A stretch of 64,000 nucleotides of DNA, from positions 1,612,001 to 1,676,000 of the forward strand of contig NZ_CP035491.1 in assembly GCF_004135405.1 (NCBI RefSeq), given 5' to 3'. Of the stretch, positions 1 to 8,173 are shown one piece after another. The notes below the pieces were generated by a model. It ran no database searches, was not told the origin of the DNA, and saw only the letters and a list, made by a program, of their open reading frames with translations. The position numbers and the translations under genes are program-made. This DNA comes from Agromyces protaetiae. Lineage in GTDB: Bacteria > Actinomycetota > Actinomycetes > Actinomycetales > Microbacteriaceae. Positions within the stretch are counted from its first letter, which is position 1, and each line of letters begins with the position of its first letter.

Positions 1-1
1 G

Positions 2-610
2 GGCGTCGGCATCTGGCTGCCGTGGGTCGTGCTCGCGCTCTTCGCCGGAGGCGTGCTCGTCGCGCGCGACCGGCGGAAGGCCCTCGTGTGGGCGGGCGGC
101 GCGTTCGCGGCGTCGATGCTGCTGCTCGCGGCCGGGCTCGGGGTCGGGCGGCTGTACTTCCTCGGCGCCGTGAGCCCGTCGATCATCCCGGCCGACGCGG
201 CGGGCGTGCTCTTCGACGGCCTGAGCGAGATCATGCGGGCCGTGAGCGCCGCACTCGCCCTCGTCGGCGTGTTCGTCGCCCTCTTCGCGTGGCTTTCGGG
301 TCCGTGGCGGCCCGCGGTCGCGCTGCGGGGATTCGCCGAATCGGGGTTCGCGGCGGTGCGCGCCGCGGCGGCGCGTCATGGGGTCACGACGGGCGCGTTC
401 GGCGACGCGCTCGAGCGATGGATCGCGGGCGTCTACGCCGTGATCGCCGTGGTCGCGGCATCCGTGCTGCTCTTCGTCCGCCCGCTCACGGGCTCGCTCG
501 TCGGGTGGACCGTGTTCTGGGTGCTTCTCGCGCTCCTCGTCGTGCAACTGCTCCGCCGACCGGCGGGCACGCCGGGGCCGTCCCGTCGGGAAGAGGTCCC
601 CGCGGGATAG
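2..610 (+). CDS. Membrane protein of unknown function, 5' end missing
   Basis: The reading frame is open from the first bases of the window, so the gene begins upstream; 203 codons including the stop are visible. The visible part is hydrophobic, with about four membrane segments (near codons 2-16, 28-48, 78-95 and 142-178) separated by an Arg/Ala-rich cytoplasmic stretch. It ends in a short Pro/Arg/Glu tail. A methionine at base 29 is possible, but it would fall inside the first membrane segment and is unlikely to be the true start. The gene stops 12 bases before the PerM homologue. I do not recognise the family and assign no function. Confidence 0.6.
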   Translation, partial: GVGIWLPWVVLALFAGGVLVARDRRKALVWAGGAFAASMLLLAAGLGVGRLYFLGAVSPSIIPADAAGVLFDGLSEIMRAVSAALALVGVFVALFAWLSGPWRPAVALRGFAESGFAAVRAAAARHGVTTGAFGDALERWIAGVYAVIAVVAASVLLFVRPLTGSLVGWTVFWVLLALLVVQLLRRPAGTPGPSRREEVPAG

Positions 611-613
611 GCT
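608..613 (+). promoter_or_regulatory. Candidate -10 element for the PerM homologue
   Basis: TAGGCT lies 9 bases before the ATG at 623 and no ribosome binding site is visible between them. The hexamer fits the TANNNT pattern of actinobacterial -10 boxes, so the transcript may be leaderless or nearly so. It overlaps the stop codon of the upstream gene. This is inference from spacing only. Confidence 0.4.
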
Positions 614-622
614 CTGCGAGCC

Positions 623-1924
623 ATGTCTCGTCTGATCACCGCCCTGCTCGCCGCGCTCGAAGCGGTCGTGGCGGCACTCGTCGGACTCGGCATCGCGCTC
701 GTGCCGCTCATCCTGCTGTGGTCGGTGCACTTCGGGCTCGAGATCGACCTCGCGGTCTTCCTGCGCGCGGGCGCCGACGTGTGGCTCGTCGGGCACGGGG
801 TCGACCTCGTCGCCCAGCTCGACCCCGTGACGGCCGCACGCACGGGCGTCGCGGGCGCAGGCGACCCGTTCCCGATCACGATCGCGTTCCTCGGATTCGC
901 GCTCGTGACGGTGCTCTTCGCGCGTCGCATCGGCCGGCGTTCGCAGGCGGCCGGGTTCGCGATCACCGGATGCCTCTCCGCCGCCGCCGTGACGGGCGGC
1001 ATCGGTCTCGCGCTCTCCTTCGTCGCGAGCGTGCCGGCGGCGACCACCTCGCACTGGCAGGCCGCCCTCCTTCCCGCGCTCGTCGCGGCGCTCGGGGCGG
1101 TGATCGGGGCGATCTACGAGACCCTCGCCTCCGAGGCCGACGGCGGCGACGACGCGCCCGGTCCGCTCCTCGCGCGCTGGCGCGAACTTCCCGTCCCGCC
1201 CCTCGCCGGCGCGCTCGCCTCGATCCGGGTCGGCGCGGGCGCCGCGTTCGGCGTGATCGCCGTCGCGGCCGTCCTCCTCGCCGGGCTCCTCGCGGCCGAC
1301 TACGCGACGATCGTGGGTCTCTCGCAGAGCCTCGGCGCGGGCGCCGACGGCGGGCTCGCGATCACCCTCGCAGAGCTCGCCCTCGTGCCCAACGCGATCG
1401 TGTGGGCGGCGTCGTGGATCCTCGGGCCGGGCTTCGCGATCGGCGACGGCACGACCTTCTCGCCCATGGGCACCCTCGCGGGCCCGGTTCCCGGACTCCC
1501 GCTCCTCGGCATCCTGCCGACGGGAGGCGCCGCACTCGGCATCGTGTGGCTCATCGTGCCGATCGTGTTCGGGTTCGTGGGAGCGACGTTCGCCTGGCCG
1601 CGGTTCGAGGCGCAGACGGGTTCCCGCGCGCACGCGTGGTACACGCCCGTCGTCCAGGCGCTCGGCGCAGGCGTCGTCGCGGGCGTCGTGCTCGGCCTCC
1701 TCGCGTGGTGGTCGGGCGGTGCCGTCGGCCCCGGTCGGCTCGCCGTCGTCGGCCCCGACCCCATCGCCGTCGGCGCGATCGCCGCGGCGACCGTGGGCTT
1801 CGGCGCGATCGCCGGCGCGTTCACCGCTCGCGCGATGCCGAGAGGCGCGGACGGCGGCGTGCGCGGCGACGGTCGAGTCGAGCATTCCGAAGAGCCCTAC
1901 CCCGAGGCATCCATTCACTTCTGA
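623..1924 (+). CDS. PerM-like (DUF6350) integral membrane protein
   Basis: A 433-residue, very hydrophobic protein with about nine predicted membrane segments and an N-terminal helix starting at residue 8. The pattern matches the DUF6350/PerM family, whose Mycobacterium tuberculosis member (Rv0955) is linked to cell division and sits directly beside purN-purH. Here the same neighbours lie about 3.8 kb downstream, with an amino-acid permease and two unknown paralogues in between. There is no catalytic motif to check, so the call rests on hydrophobic profile, length and gene order. The start is the ATG 9 bases after a TAGGCT box; no Shine-Dalgarno sequence is seen. Confidence 0.75.
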   Translation: MSRLITALLAALEAVVAALVGLGIALVPLILLWSVHFGLEIDLAVFLRAGADVWLVGHGVDLVAQLDPVTAARTGVAGAGDPFPITIAFLGFALVTVLFARRIGRRSQAAGFAITGCLSAAAVTGGIGLALSFVASVPAATTSHWQAALLPALVAALGAVIGAIYETLASEADGGDDAPGPLLARWRELPVPPLAGALASIRVGAGAAFGVIAVAAVLLAGLLAADYATIVGLSQSLGAGADGGLAITLAELALVPNAIVWAASWILGPGFAIGDGTTFSPMGTLAGPVPGLPLLGILPTGGAALGIVWLIVPIVFGFVGATFAWPRFEAQTGSRAHAWYTPVVQALGAGVVAGVVLGLLAWWSGGAVGPGRLAVVGPDPIAVGAIAAATVGFGAIAGAFTARAMPRGADGGVRGDGRVEHSEEPYPEASIHF

Positions 1925-2019
1925 CCGGTGCGCACCCGGCGCGCACGAGACATCCGTCGCTCTTCACCCGGCTATTCGCCGAGTGCTAATCTGCGCTCAT
2001 CCCGACCCGAGGGGGGACG

Positions 2020-3555
2020 ATGTCGACGCAGACACAGGGTACGGGCGAGGGCAAGGGCCTCGCGACGGGAACGCTCGGCCTCTGGGGGTCGACGGTCATC
2101 GGGCTCGCCTCGACCGCGCCCGTCTATTCGCTCGCCGCGACGCTCGGGTTCGTCGTCATCACGGTCGGCGCGCAAGCGCCCATCGCGTTCGTCATCGCGT
2201 TCGTGCCGATGCTGCTCATCGCGTTCGCCTACCGCGAGCTCAACCGCGACGTGCCCGACTGCGGCACGACGTTCACGTGGGCGACGAAGGCGTTCGGCCC
2301 GTGGGTGGGCTGGCTCGGCGGCTGGGGCGTCGCGGTCGCCGGCACGATCGTGCTCGCGAACCTCGCCCAGATCGGCGGCATCTACTTCTGGCTGCTCGTC
2401 GCGCCCGACCTCGCCGAGAACGTCTTCGTCGTGACCCTCACGGGCGTCATCTTCATCGCCCTCATGAGCTGGATCAGCTACCGCGGCCTCGAGGTCGGCG
2501 AGCGTCTGCAGAACATCCTGCTCGGCGTGCAGTACCTCGCGCTCGCGCTCTTCGTGATCTTCGCGAGCATCGCCGTCTTCACGGGCACCGCGCCCGAGGG
2601 GTCGACGACGCCCGACTGGAGCTGGTTCAATCCGCTCGGATTCGAGTCGTTCGACGGGTTCGTCGAGGCCGTGCTCCTCGCGCTCTTCATCTACTGGGGG
2701 TGGGACACGTGCCTCGCGCTCAACGAGGAGACGAAGGACCCCAAGCGCATCCCCGGCCGGGCGGCGGTGCTCACGACGCTCATCCTGCTCATCACCTACG
2801 TCGGCGTGACGGTCGCCGCGATGTCGTACGCGGGCCTCGGCGACACCGGCATGGGGCTCGGCAACGAGGGAAACGCCGACGACGTGTTCTTCGCCTTGAA
2901 AGACGCGCTCTTCGGGCCGTGGGCGTGGCTCCTCGTCGTCGCCGTCATGATCTCGGCCGTCTCGTCGACGCAGACGACGATCCTCCCGACCGCGCGCGGC
3001 ACGCTCGCGATGGCGGTCTACAAGGCGCTCCCGAAGAAGTTCGCGACCGTGCACCCGCGCTACCACACCCCGTCGTTCTCGACCCTGCTCATGGGGTTCG
3101 TCGCGATCGTCTTCTACGTCGGCATGACGCTCATCAGCGACAACATCCTCCAAGACACCGTGCTCTCGCTCGGCCTCGCGATCGCGTTCTACTACGCCAT
3201 CACGGGGTTCGCGTGCGTCTGGTACTTCCGCAAGACCCTCTTCCAGTCCTGGGCGAACTTCTGGAACCGGCTCGTGTTCCCGCTCGTCGGCGCCGTGCTC
3301 CTCACGTTCGCGTTCGTGTACTCGGCGATCGACATGCTCGACCCCGAATACGGCTACACGGTCCTCTTCGGCGTCGGCGGCGTGTTCGTCGTCGGCGTCG
3401 GATCGCTCGTCCTCGGCGCCGTGCTCATGGTGGTGTACTCGTTCTTCCCGCGCTCGAAGCCGTTCTTCCGCGGCGAATCGCTCAACCGCGACACCGAGGT
3501 GCTCGTGCCCGAAGACGAGCAGGTGATCATCCGGTCGGTCGACGGCGGGGTGTGA
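2020..3555 (+). CDS. APC-superfamily amino-acid permease
   Basis: A 511-residue protein with about 12 membrane segments. The N-terminus has the APC-type Gly-rich opening (LGLWGSTVIGLASTAPVYS, about residues 19-37), followed by the conserved AYRELNRDVPDCGTTFTWA region around residues 69-87, which resembles the substrate-site helices of amino-acid/polyamine/cation transporters. The C-terminal tail is short and acidic. A purine-rich GAGGGGGG lies just upstream of the ATG and supports this start. Substrate cannot be read from sequence. It is probably monocistronic: about 95 bases separate it from PerM, with a TAATCT box near 1986, and the next gene converges on it. Confidence 0.88.
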   Translation: MSTQTQGTGEGKGLATGTLGLWGSTVIGLASTAPVYSLAATLGFVVITVGAQAPIAFVIAFVPMLLIAFAYRELNRDVPDCGTTFTWATKAFGPWVGWLGGWGVAVAGTIVLANLAQIGGIYFWLLVAPDLAENVFVVTLTGVIFIALMSWISYRGLEVGERLQNILLGVQYLALALFVIFASIAVFTGTAPEGSTTPDWSWFNPLGFESFDGFVEAVLLALFIYWGWDTCLALNEETKDPKRIPGRAAVLTTLILLITYVGVTVAAMSYAGLGDTGMGLGNEGNADDVFFALKDALFGPWAWLLVVAVMISAVSSTQTTILPTARGTLAMAVYKALPKKFATVHPRYHTPSFSTLLMGFVAIVFYVGMTLISDNILQDTVLSLGLAIAFYYAITGFACVWYFRKTLFQSWANFWNRLVFPLVGAVLLTFAFVYSAIDMLDPEYGYTVLFGVGGVFVVGVGSLVLGAVLMVVYSFFPRSKPFFRGESLNRDTEVLVPEDEQVIIRSVDGGV

Positions 3556-3626
3556 GGGGCGCGCATCGCGGGTGCGCTCTGCACCAGCGCGGTTCGCGAC
3601 ATCCGGATGCCTCGGCCGCGGGCTGC

Positions 3627-3677
3627 TCGAATCAGTACGGGTCTCGAATCAGTACGGGTCTCGAATCAGTACGGGTA
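3627..3677. repeat. Three tandem copies of a 17-bp repeat
   Basis: The unit TCGAATCAGTACGGGTC occurs three times head to tail at 3627-3643, 3644-3660 and 3661-3677; the third differs only at its last base. The third copy contains the stop codon (3666-3668) and last codons of the minus-strand gene, so the other two look like 3' duplications of a gene end. This lies between converging genes. Confidence 0.9.
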
Positions 3678-4607
3678 GGGAGTCGGGGTCGGGCCGGGGT
3701 CGGTGCTCGGCTCGCAGAGGTAGACCGTGATGAACGGCCCGTCGACGCGGTAGTAGTACGGGACGGGGTAGTCGAGCGTCACGGCGGCGCCCCACATCCC
3801 CGAGGGGCCGGGGCGAGAGTGGGGGTCCGACCCCTCGGGGCAATGCTCGACGTGCTGCCCGAGTGCCGTGATTCTCGGAGGGTTGCAGCGCGGCGAGTAC
3901 AACCGCGGATCGCAGCCGTCCGCATCGGGCTGCGCGATGCCGATGAATCCGTTCGACGACCCGCCGCTCGACGATCCGCCGCCGGAGTACCCGCTCCGGG
4001 CTGCGGCCTCCTCGGCCGCGACGGCCTGAGCGTGCCCGGCCTCGGCCGCCTCGACGCTCGCGCGGAACGCGACGAAGAGCCCGGTCAGCTCGTTCGGAGA
4101 TGCGGCCGCGCCTCTCGTCGCGGCGGCGGCGTCGGAGGCCGCTTGCAGCAGGGCGGCGTCGGCGCGAGGCGAGTTCGCGATGCGTGCCTCGCCGTCGACG
4201 ACGAGTCGTTCGACGAGTGCGGGCGCCACCGATGCGAAGAGCGCCGTCGCGTCGATGAGCGCCGCCGCGTCGTCGTTGCCCGAGGCCCGGTCGAGCGACG
4301 CGAGCACGACGGCGGCATCGTCGAGGATCGCCGGGTCGGTGAAGCCGGCGAGGTCGACCGTCGCCGCCCGCAGTCCCGCCGATGCCGCGAGCGCACCGCG
4401 GTGGGCCCCCGCGAGGGCTGTGGCGCCGGGATCGTGCGCCGAGAACACGGGCGTCACGGCCTCGGCGCGCTCGGGCTCCTGCGGAGGGAAGAAGACGAAC
4501 GCGGCGACGGCTGCGGCGACGATCGCGACGGCGGCCGTCAGCACCGCCGCCGGGTGGACGCCGCGAGCGCGGGAAGGCGTCGGCTTCGAGTTCGGTGATT
4601 CCGTCAT
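3666..4607 (-). CDS. Unknown membrane-anchored protein, paralogue A
   Basis: A 313-residue protein. A short basic N-terminus is followed by one membrane segment (about residues 19-42), which suggests a type II anchor with the rest outside the cell. An Ala-rich helical region (about 55-210) resembles a coiled or bundle domain. Next come a Gly/Ser linker and a C-terminal domain with four spaced cysteines and aromatic YYYR, ending in a Pro/Thr/Tyr tail. The adjacent gene is a full-length paralogue with the same architecture and cysteine spacing. I do not recognise the family. The start ATG (4607) gives MTES, parallel to MTDA in the paralogue. The cysteines probably form disulfides in an exported domain. 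Confidence 0.72.
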   Translation of the reverse strand: MTESPNSKPTPSRARGVHPAAVLTAAVAIVAAAVAAFVFFPPQEPERAEAVTPVFSAHDPGATALAGAHRGALAASAGLRAATVDLAGFTDPAILDDAAVVLASLDRASGNDDAAALIDATALFASVAPALVERLVVDGEARIANSPRADAALLQAASDAAAATRGAAASPNELTGLFVAFRASVEAAEAGHAQAVAAEEAAARSGYSGGGSSSGGSSNGFIGIAQPDADGCDPRLYSPRCNPPRITALGQHVEHCPEGSDPHSRPGPSGMWGAAVTLDYPVPYYYRVDGPFITVYLCEPSTDPGPTPTPYPY

Positions 4608-4624
4608 GGTCGACTCCGAGGGGC

Positions 4625-5581
4625 TCAGTAGGAGTACGGCTCCGGGAGCGGGCCGGGACCGTGCGGTTCGTTGCTGCTCGGCTCGGGGTCGCAATGCATG
4701 ACGGCGACGAAGTGGCCGTCGATCCGGTAGGTGTACGTGAACGAGAAGTCGAGGGTGACCGGACCCGTCTCGGATCGGCCCTGGAACACGTGGGCGAGGG
4801 TCTGAGGCGGGCAGCTCGCGACATAGCTCCCGAGCGCCGTGACGACGGGCGGCGGCCCGCACGTCGTGAAGCGCGGGAAGAGCGCGCAGTTCGGGGTCGA
4901 TGACGCGTCCGGCGAGCCCCCGGCTCCGCCGCCCGTTCGGCCGCTGCCGCCGGAGCCCGACCCGCCCGACGCGCGCGCGGCCGCTTCGGCCGCAGCGGCC
5001 TCGGCCTGCGCGTGGTTCGCGGCGGCGGCCTCGACGGCGGCGCGGAGGGGCGCGAAGCGCCCGGCGAGGTCGGATGCCTCGGCCGAACGCAGTGCCGCAG
5101 CCGCGTCGCGCACGGCTTGCGCCGTCGCCCCGTCGGCAAGGGGATAGCCCGTCAGGCGCCCTTCGGCGTCGGCCGCGAACCGTTCGACGAGCGCGGGCGC
5201 GATCGACTCGAACAGGGCGGTCGCCTCGAGGAGTGCGGTCGGGTCGCCGCTCGTCGCGGCCTCGTCGAGCGCGGCGAGCACCGTCGCGGTGTCGTCGAGG
5301 ATCGCCTGGTCGGCGAAGCCGGCGAGGTCGACCGTCGCCGCCCGCAGTCCCGCCGATGCCGCGAGCGCACCGCGGTGGGCCCCCGCGAGGGCTGTGGCGC
5401 CGGGCTCGTGAGCCGAGAACACGGGCGCGACGGCCTCGGCGCGCTCCGCCGGCTGCGGAGGGAAGAAGACGAACGAGGCGAGGGCGGCGGCGACGATCGC
5501 GACGGCGGCCGTCAGGACGGCGGCCGGGTGCACACCGCGGGGGCGCGAACGCGCGGGCTTCGATTGCGGGGCATCCGTCAT
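4625..5581 (-). CDS. Unknown membrane-anchored protein, paralogue B
   Basis: A 318-residue sister of the next gene downstream (17 bases apart, probably co-transcribed). It has the same basic N-terminus, single membrane segment (about 19-42), Ala-rich helical part, Gly/Ser linker (about 205-225), and C-terminal domain with conserved cysteines, a YTYRIDGHF stretch and a Pro/Tyr-rich end. One 90-base stretch is identical between the two genes (5315-5404 and 4341-4430) although flanking sequence has diverged, which suggests gene conversion. The function is unknown. The ATG at 5581 aligns with the paralogue start. Confidence 0.72.
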   Translation of the reverse strand: MTDAPQSKPARSRPRGVHPAAVLTAAVAIVAAALASFVFFPPQPAERAEAVAPVFSAHEPGATALAGAHRGALAASAGLRAATVDLAGFADQAILDDTATVLAALDEAATSGDPTALLEATALFESIAPALVERFAADAEGRLTGYPLADGATAQAVRDAAAALRSAEASDLAGRFAPLRAAVEAAAANHAQAEAAAAEAAARASGGSGSGGSGRTGGGAGGSPDASSTPNCALFPRFTTCGPPPVVTALGSYVASCPPQTLAHVFQGRSETGPVTLDFSFTYTYRIDGHFVAVMHCDPEPSSNEPHGPGPLPEPYSY

Positions 5582-5739
5582 GGTCGTCTCCGGGGTGCGG
5601 CGGTGCGCGGATGGAGCGGGAAGCGAATCGGAGACAATCTACCGGGTGCGGCGAGCCGCGCGCGAGAGCTGCGCACGGGCGCGCCACGAGACATCCGGAT
5701 GCCTCGACCGCCGTGTCTTCGGCGGGACATCCCCTCGGA

Positions 5740-5745
5740 TACCCT
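5740..5745 (+). promoter_or_regulatory. Candidate -10 element for purN (leaderless)
   Basis: TACCCT is followed by 6 bases and then the GTG start of purN. No ribosome binding site is present. The same spacing recurs before ddaH, purU and nagA in this window, which supports a leaderless start. Confidence 0.45.
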
Positions 5746-5751
5746 TGACAG

Positions 5752-6345
5752 GTGCTCAAGCTCGTCGTGCTGATCTCGGGCGGCGGTTCGAACCTCCGCG
5801 CCCTCCTCGAAGCCGCTGAAGACCCCGAGTATCCCGCGAGGGTCGTCGCGATCGGCGCCGACCGCGACGCCGACGGGCTCGTGCTCGGCGAGGAGTTCGG
5901 CATCCCCGCGTTCTCAGTGCCGTACACGGCGTACGAGTCGCGCGAGGCATGGGGCGACGCCCTCATCGACGAGGTGCGCCGTTGGGAGCCCGACCTCGTC
6001 ATCCTCTCGGGCCTCATGCGGCTCGTACCGCCCGCCGTCGTCGAGGCGTTCTCGCCGTTCCTGCTCAACACCCACCCCGCCTACCTGCCCGAGTTCCCGG
6101 GCGCCCACGGGGTGCGCGACGCGCTCGCCGCGGGCGCGACGCAGACGGGTGCGAGCCTCATCGTCGTCGACACGTCGGTCGACGGCGGCCCGATCGTCGC
6201 GCAAGAGCGCGTGCCGGTGCTGCCGGGCGACACCGAGGCATCCCTCCACGACCGCATCAAGCCCGTCGAACGCCGCCTCCTCATCGAGGCCGTGCACGAC
6301 ATCGCGACCTCCCACCTCGACCTGAAGGAGTTGACCGCCCGATGA
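5752..6345 (+). CDS. purN: Phosphoribosylglycinamide formyltransferase (GAR transformylase)
   Basis: Transfers the formyl group of 10-formyl-tetrahydrofolate to glycinamide ribonucleotide, the third step of purine synthesis, in the cytosol. At 197 residues it has normal family length. The phosphate-binding GGGSNL is at 10-15. The catalytic N106 and H108 lie in [10 protein letters not shown], where many homologues have NIHP. D144 lies in SVDGGPI. The GTG start at 5752 follows a TACCCT box by 6 bases, and the stop overlaps the purH ATG (ATGA), so the two are translationally coupled. The riboswitch-controlled glyA-folD genes about 51 kb away supply its cofactor. Confidence 0.96.
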   Translation: MLKLVVLISGGGSNLRALLEAAEDPEYPARVVAIGADRDADGLVLGEEFGIPAFSVPYTAYESREAWGDALIDEVRRWEPDLVILSGLMRLVPPAVVEAFSPFLLNTHPAYLPEFPGAHGVRDALAAGATQTGASLIVVDTSVDGGPIVAQERVPVLPGDTEASLHDRIKPVERRLLIEAVHDIATSHLDLKELTAR

Positions 6346-7952
6346 GCGGAGCATCGATCGACCCGGCCCTCTACCGTGAGCGCGACCGCGTTCCGGTCAA
6401 GCGCGCCCTCATCGCCGTGAGCGACAAGCGGGGGCTCGTCGAGCTCGCGCAGGCGCTCGTCGACGCGGGCGTCGAGATCATCTCGACGGGCGGCACCTCG
6501 AAGGCCATCGCCGACGCGGGCATCCCGGTCACGCAGATCGCCGAGGTCACGGGCTACCCCGAGCACCTCGACGGGCGCGTGCGCACCCTCCACCCGGCCG
6601 TGCACTCGGGCCTCCTCGCAGACCTCCGGCTCGAGTCGCACGAGCGCGAGCTGGCCGAGCTCGCGATCGCGCCGTACGAGCTCGTCGTCGTGAACCTCTA
6701 CCCGTTCGTCGAGACCGTCGCCTCGGGCGCCGCGCCCGACGCCGTCGTCGAGCAGATCGACATCGGCGGCCCCGCCATGGTGCGCGCGTCGGCGAAGAAC
6801 CACGCGAACGTCGCGGTCGTCGTGTCGCCCGACCGCTACGAGTCGCTCATCGAGTCGGTCCGCGCGGGCGGCACGACGCTCGACGAGCGCCGCGTGCTCG
6901 CGCGTGAGGCGTTCCGCCACACGGCGTCGTACGACGTCGCGGTCGCGTCGTGGATCGGGAGCGTCGTCGCGCCCGACCAGCCGGCGGATGTCTCGCCGTT
7001 CCCCGCGTGGGTCGGCGGCACGTGGACGAAGCAGAACGACCTGCGGTACGGCGAGAACTCGCACCAGCAGGCCGCGATCTACCAGTCGACGGGCGGGCGC
7101 CCGGGCATCGCGCAGGCAGTGCAGCTGCACGGCAAAGAGATGTCGTACAACAACTACGTCGACGCCGATGCGGCGGTGCGCGCCGCGTTCGACTTCGCCG
7201 AGCCCGCCGTCGCGATCATCAAGCACGCGAACCCGTGCGGCATCGCCGTCGCCGCGGCCGACGCCGAGGACCCCATCGCCGACGCCCACCGCCGCGCCCA
7301 CGAGTGCGACCCCGTGTCGGCGTTCGGCGGCGTCATTGCCGCGAACCGCACGGTCACGAAGGCCATGGCCGAGACCGTCGCCGACATCTTCACCGAGGTG
7401 CTCGTCGCGCCCGCGTTCGAGGCCGAGGCGGTCGAGATCCTCACGCAGAAGAAGAACATCCGCCTGCTGACCCTCCCCGAGGGCTTCGCACCGACCGCGG
7501 TCGAGCTCAAGCAGGTCTCGGGGGGCATGCTCCTGCAGCAGGCCGACCGCCACTTCGCCGACCCGTCGACGTGGACCCTCGCCGCGGGCGAGCCCGCCGA
7601 CGCCGAGACCCTCGCCGACCTCGCGTTCGCGTGGACGGCGTGCCGCGCGGTCAAGTCGAACGCGATCCTCCTCGCCTCGGGCGGGGCGTCGGTCGGCGTC
7701 GGCATGGGCCAGGTCAACCGCGTCGACTCGTGCAAGCTCGCGGTCGAGCGCGCGGGCGAGCGCGCGGCGGGGTCGGTCGCGGCCTCAGACGCGTTCTTCC
7801 CCTTCGCCGACGGCCCGCAGATCCTGCTCGACGCGGGCGTCAAGGCGATCGTGCAGCCCGGCGGATCGATCCGCGACGACGAGGTGATCGCGGCCGCCGC
7901 CGCGGCGGGCGTCACGATGTACTTCACGGGAGAGCGGCACTTCTTCCACTGA
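6342..7952 (+). CDS. purH: Bifunctional AICAR transformylase/IMP cyclohydrolase
   Basis: Performs the last two steps of IMP synthesis. At 536 residues it has the usual family length. The N-terminal MGS-like IMP cyclohydrolase domain covers about residues 20-150 ([15 protein letters not shown]). The AICAR transformylase domain follows, with the KHANPCG motif at about 294-300 carrying catalytic Lys and His and a Pro-Cys-Gly turn. The C-terminus ends in the typical [10 protein letters not shown]. The ATG at 6342 overlaps the purN stop. A strong palindrome at 8098-8129 lies downstream. Confidence 0.97.
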   Translation: MSGASIDPALYRERDRVPVKRALIAVSDKRGLVELAQALVDAGVEIISTGGTSKAIADAGIPVTQIAEVTGYPEHLDGRVRTLHPAVHSGLLADLRLESHERELAELAIAPYELVVVNLYPFVETVASGAAPDAVVEQIDIGGPAMVRASAKNHANVAVVVSPDRYESLIESVRAGGTTLDERRVLAREAFRHTASYDVAVASWIGSVVAPDQPADVSPFPAWVGGTWTKQNDLRYGENSHQQAAIYQSTGGRPGIAQAVQLHGKEMSYNNYVDADAAVRAAFDFAEPAVAIIKHANPCGIAVAAADAEDPIADAHRRAHECDPVSAFGGVIAANRTVTKAMAETVADIFTEVLVAPAFEAEAVEILTQKKNIRLLTLPEGFAPTAVELKQVSGGMLLQQADRHFADPSTWTLAAGEPADAETLADLAFAWTACRAVKSNAILLASGGASVGVGMGQVNRVDSCKLAVERAGERAAGSVAASDAFFPFADGPQILLDAGVKAIVQPGGSIRDDEVIAAAAAAGVTMYFTGERHFFH

Positions 7953-8007
7953 GCCCACTTCCTCCACTGCGCGGCACCTCGACGACGTCCCCGTCCTGAC
8001 TCGTCAC

Positions 8008-8089
8008 CGCAATTCAGGAAGAATCCGCACGACCCCGGCGTGGCGCGCCGCGACACGCTGCGACAGCGCGGGTTCCTCCTGAATTGGGG
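8008..8089. repeat. Imperfect inverted repeat after purH
   Basis: Arms of 22 bases at 8008-8029 and 8068-8089 pair with about four mismatches. Both contain the core TTCAGGA/TCCTGAA. The same core forms the ends of the long hairpin at 53402-53474, so these may belong to one family of extragenic palindromes. The arms flank a 38-base GC-rich loop. Confidence 0.6.
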
Positions 8090-8097
8090 GAGAGGCG

Positions 8098-8129
8098 GAA
8101 GAGCGGATGCCCCGGGGCATCCGCTCTTC
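8098..8129. terminator. Perfect palindrome, likely terminator of purNH
   Basis: Sixteen bases (8098-8113) are followed at once by their exact reverse complement (8114-8129). The arms contain GGATGCC/GGCATCC, a motif found in most stem-loops at gene ends in this window. No T-run follows, as is common in high-GC actinobacteria. Confidence 0.6.
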
Positions 8130-8161
8130 GTCGTTCGGCGTCGGCGCCTCCGCGCCGTCGA

Positions 8162-8167
8162 TAGGCT
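8162..8167 (+). promoter_or_regulatory. Candidate -10 element for ddaH (leaderless)
   Basis: TAGGCT is followed by 6 bases and the GTG at 8174. No ribosome binding site is present. Confidence 0.45.
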
Positions 8168-8173
8168 GGCACC

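Noticed and set aside
1719-4598. A 959-codon plus-strand frame across the APC permease and paralogue A
   Set aside because: Arg/Pro/His-rich composition typical of a shifted frame; the permease in the other frame is clearly real.
3666-6071. An 801-codon minus-strand frame covering both paralogues and the purN start
   Set aside because: Only its last 313 codons look like protein; the rest is out of frame with paralogue B and antisense to purN. High GC lengthens chance frames.
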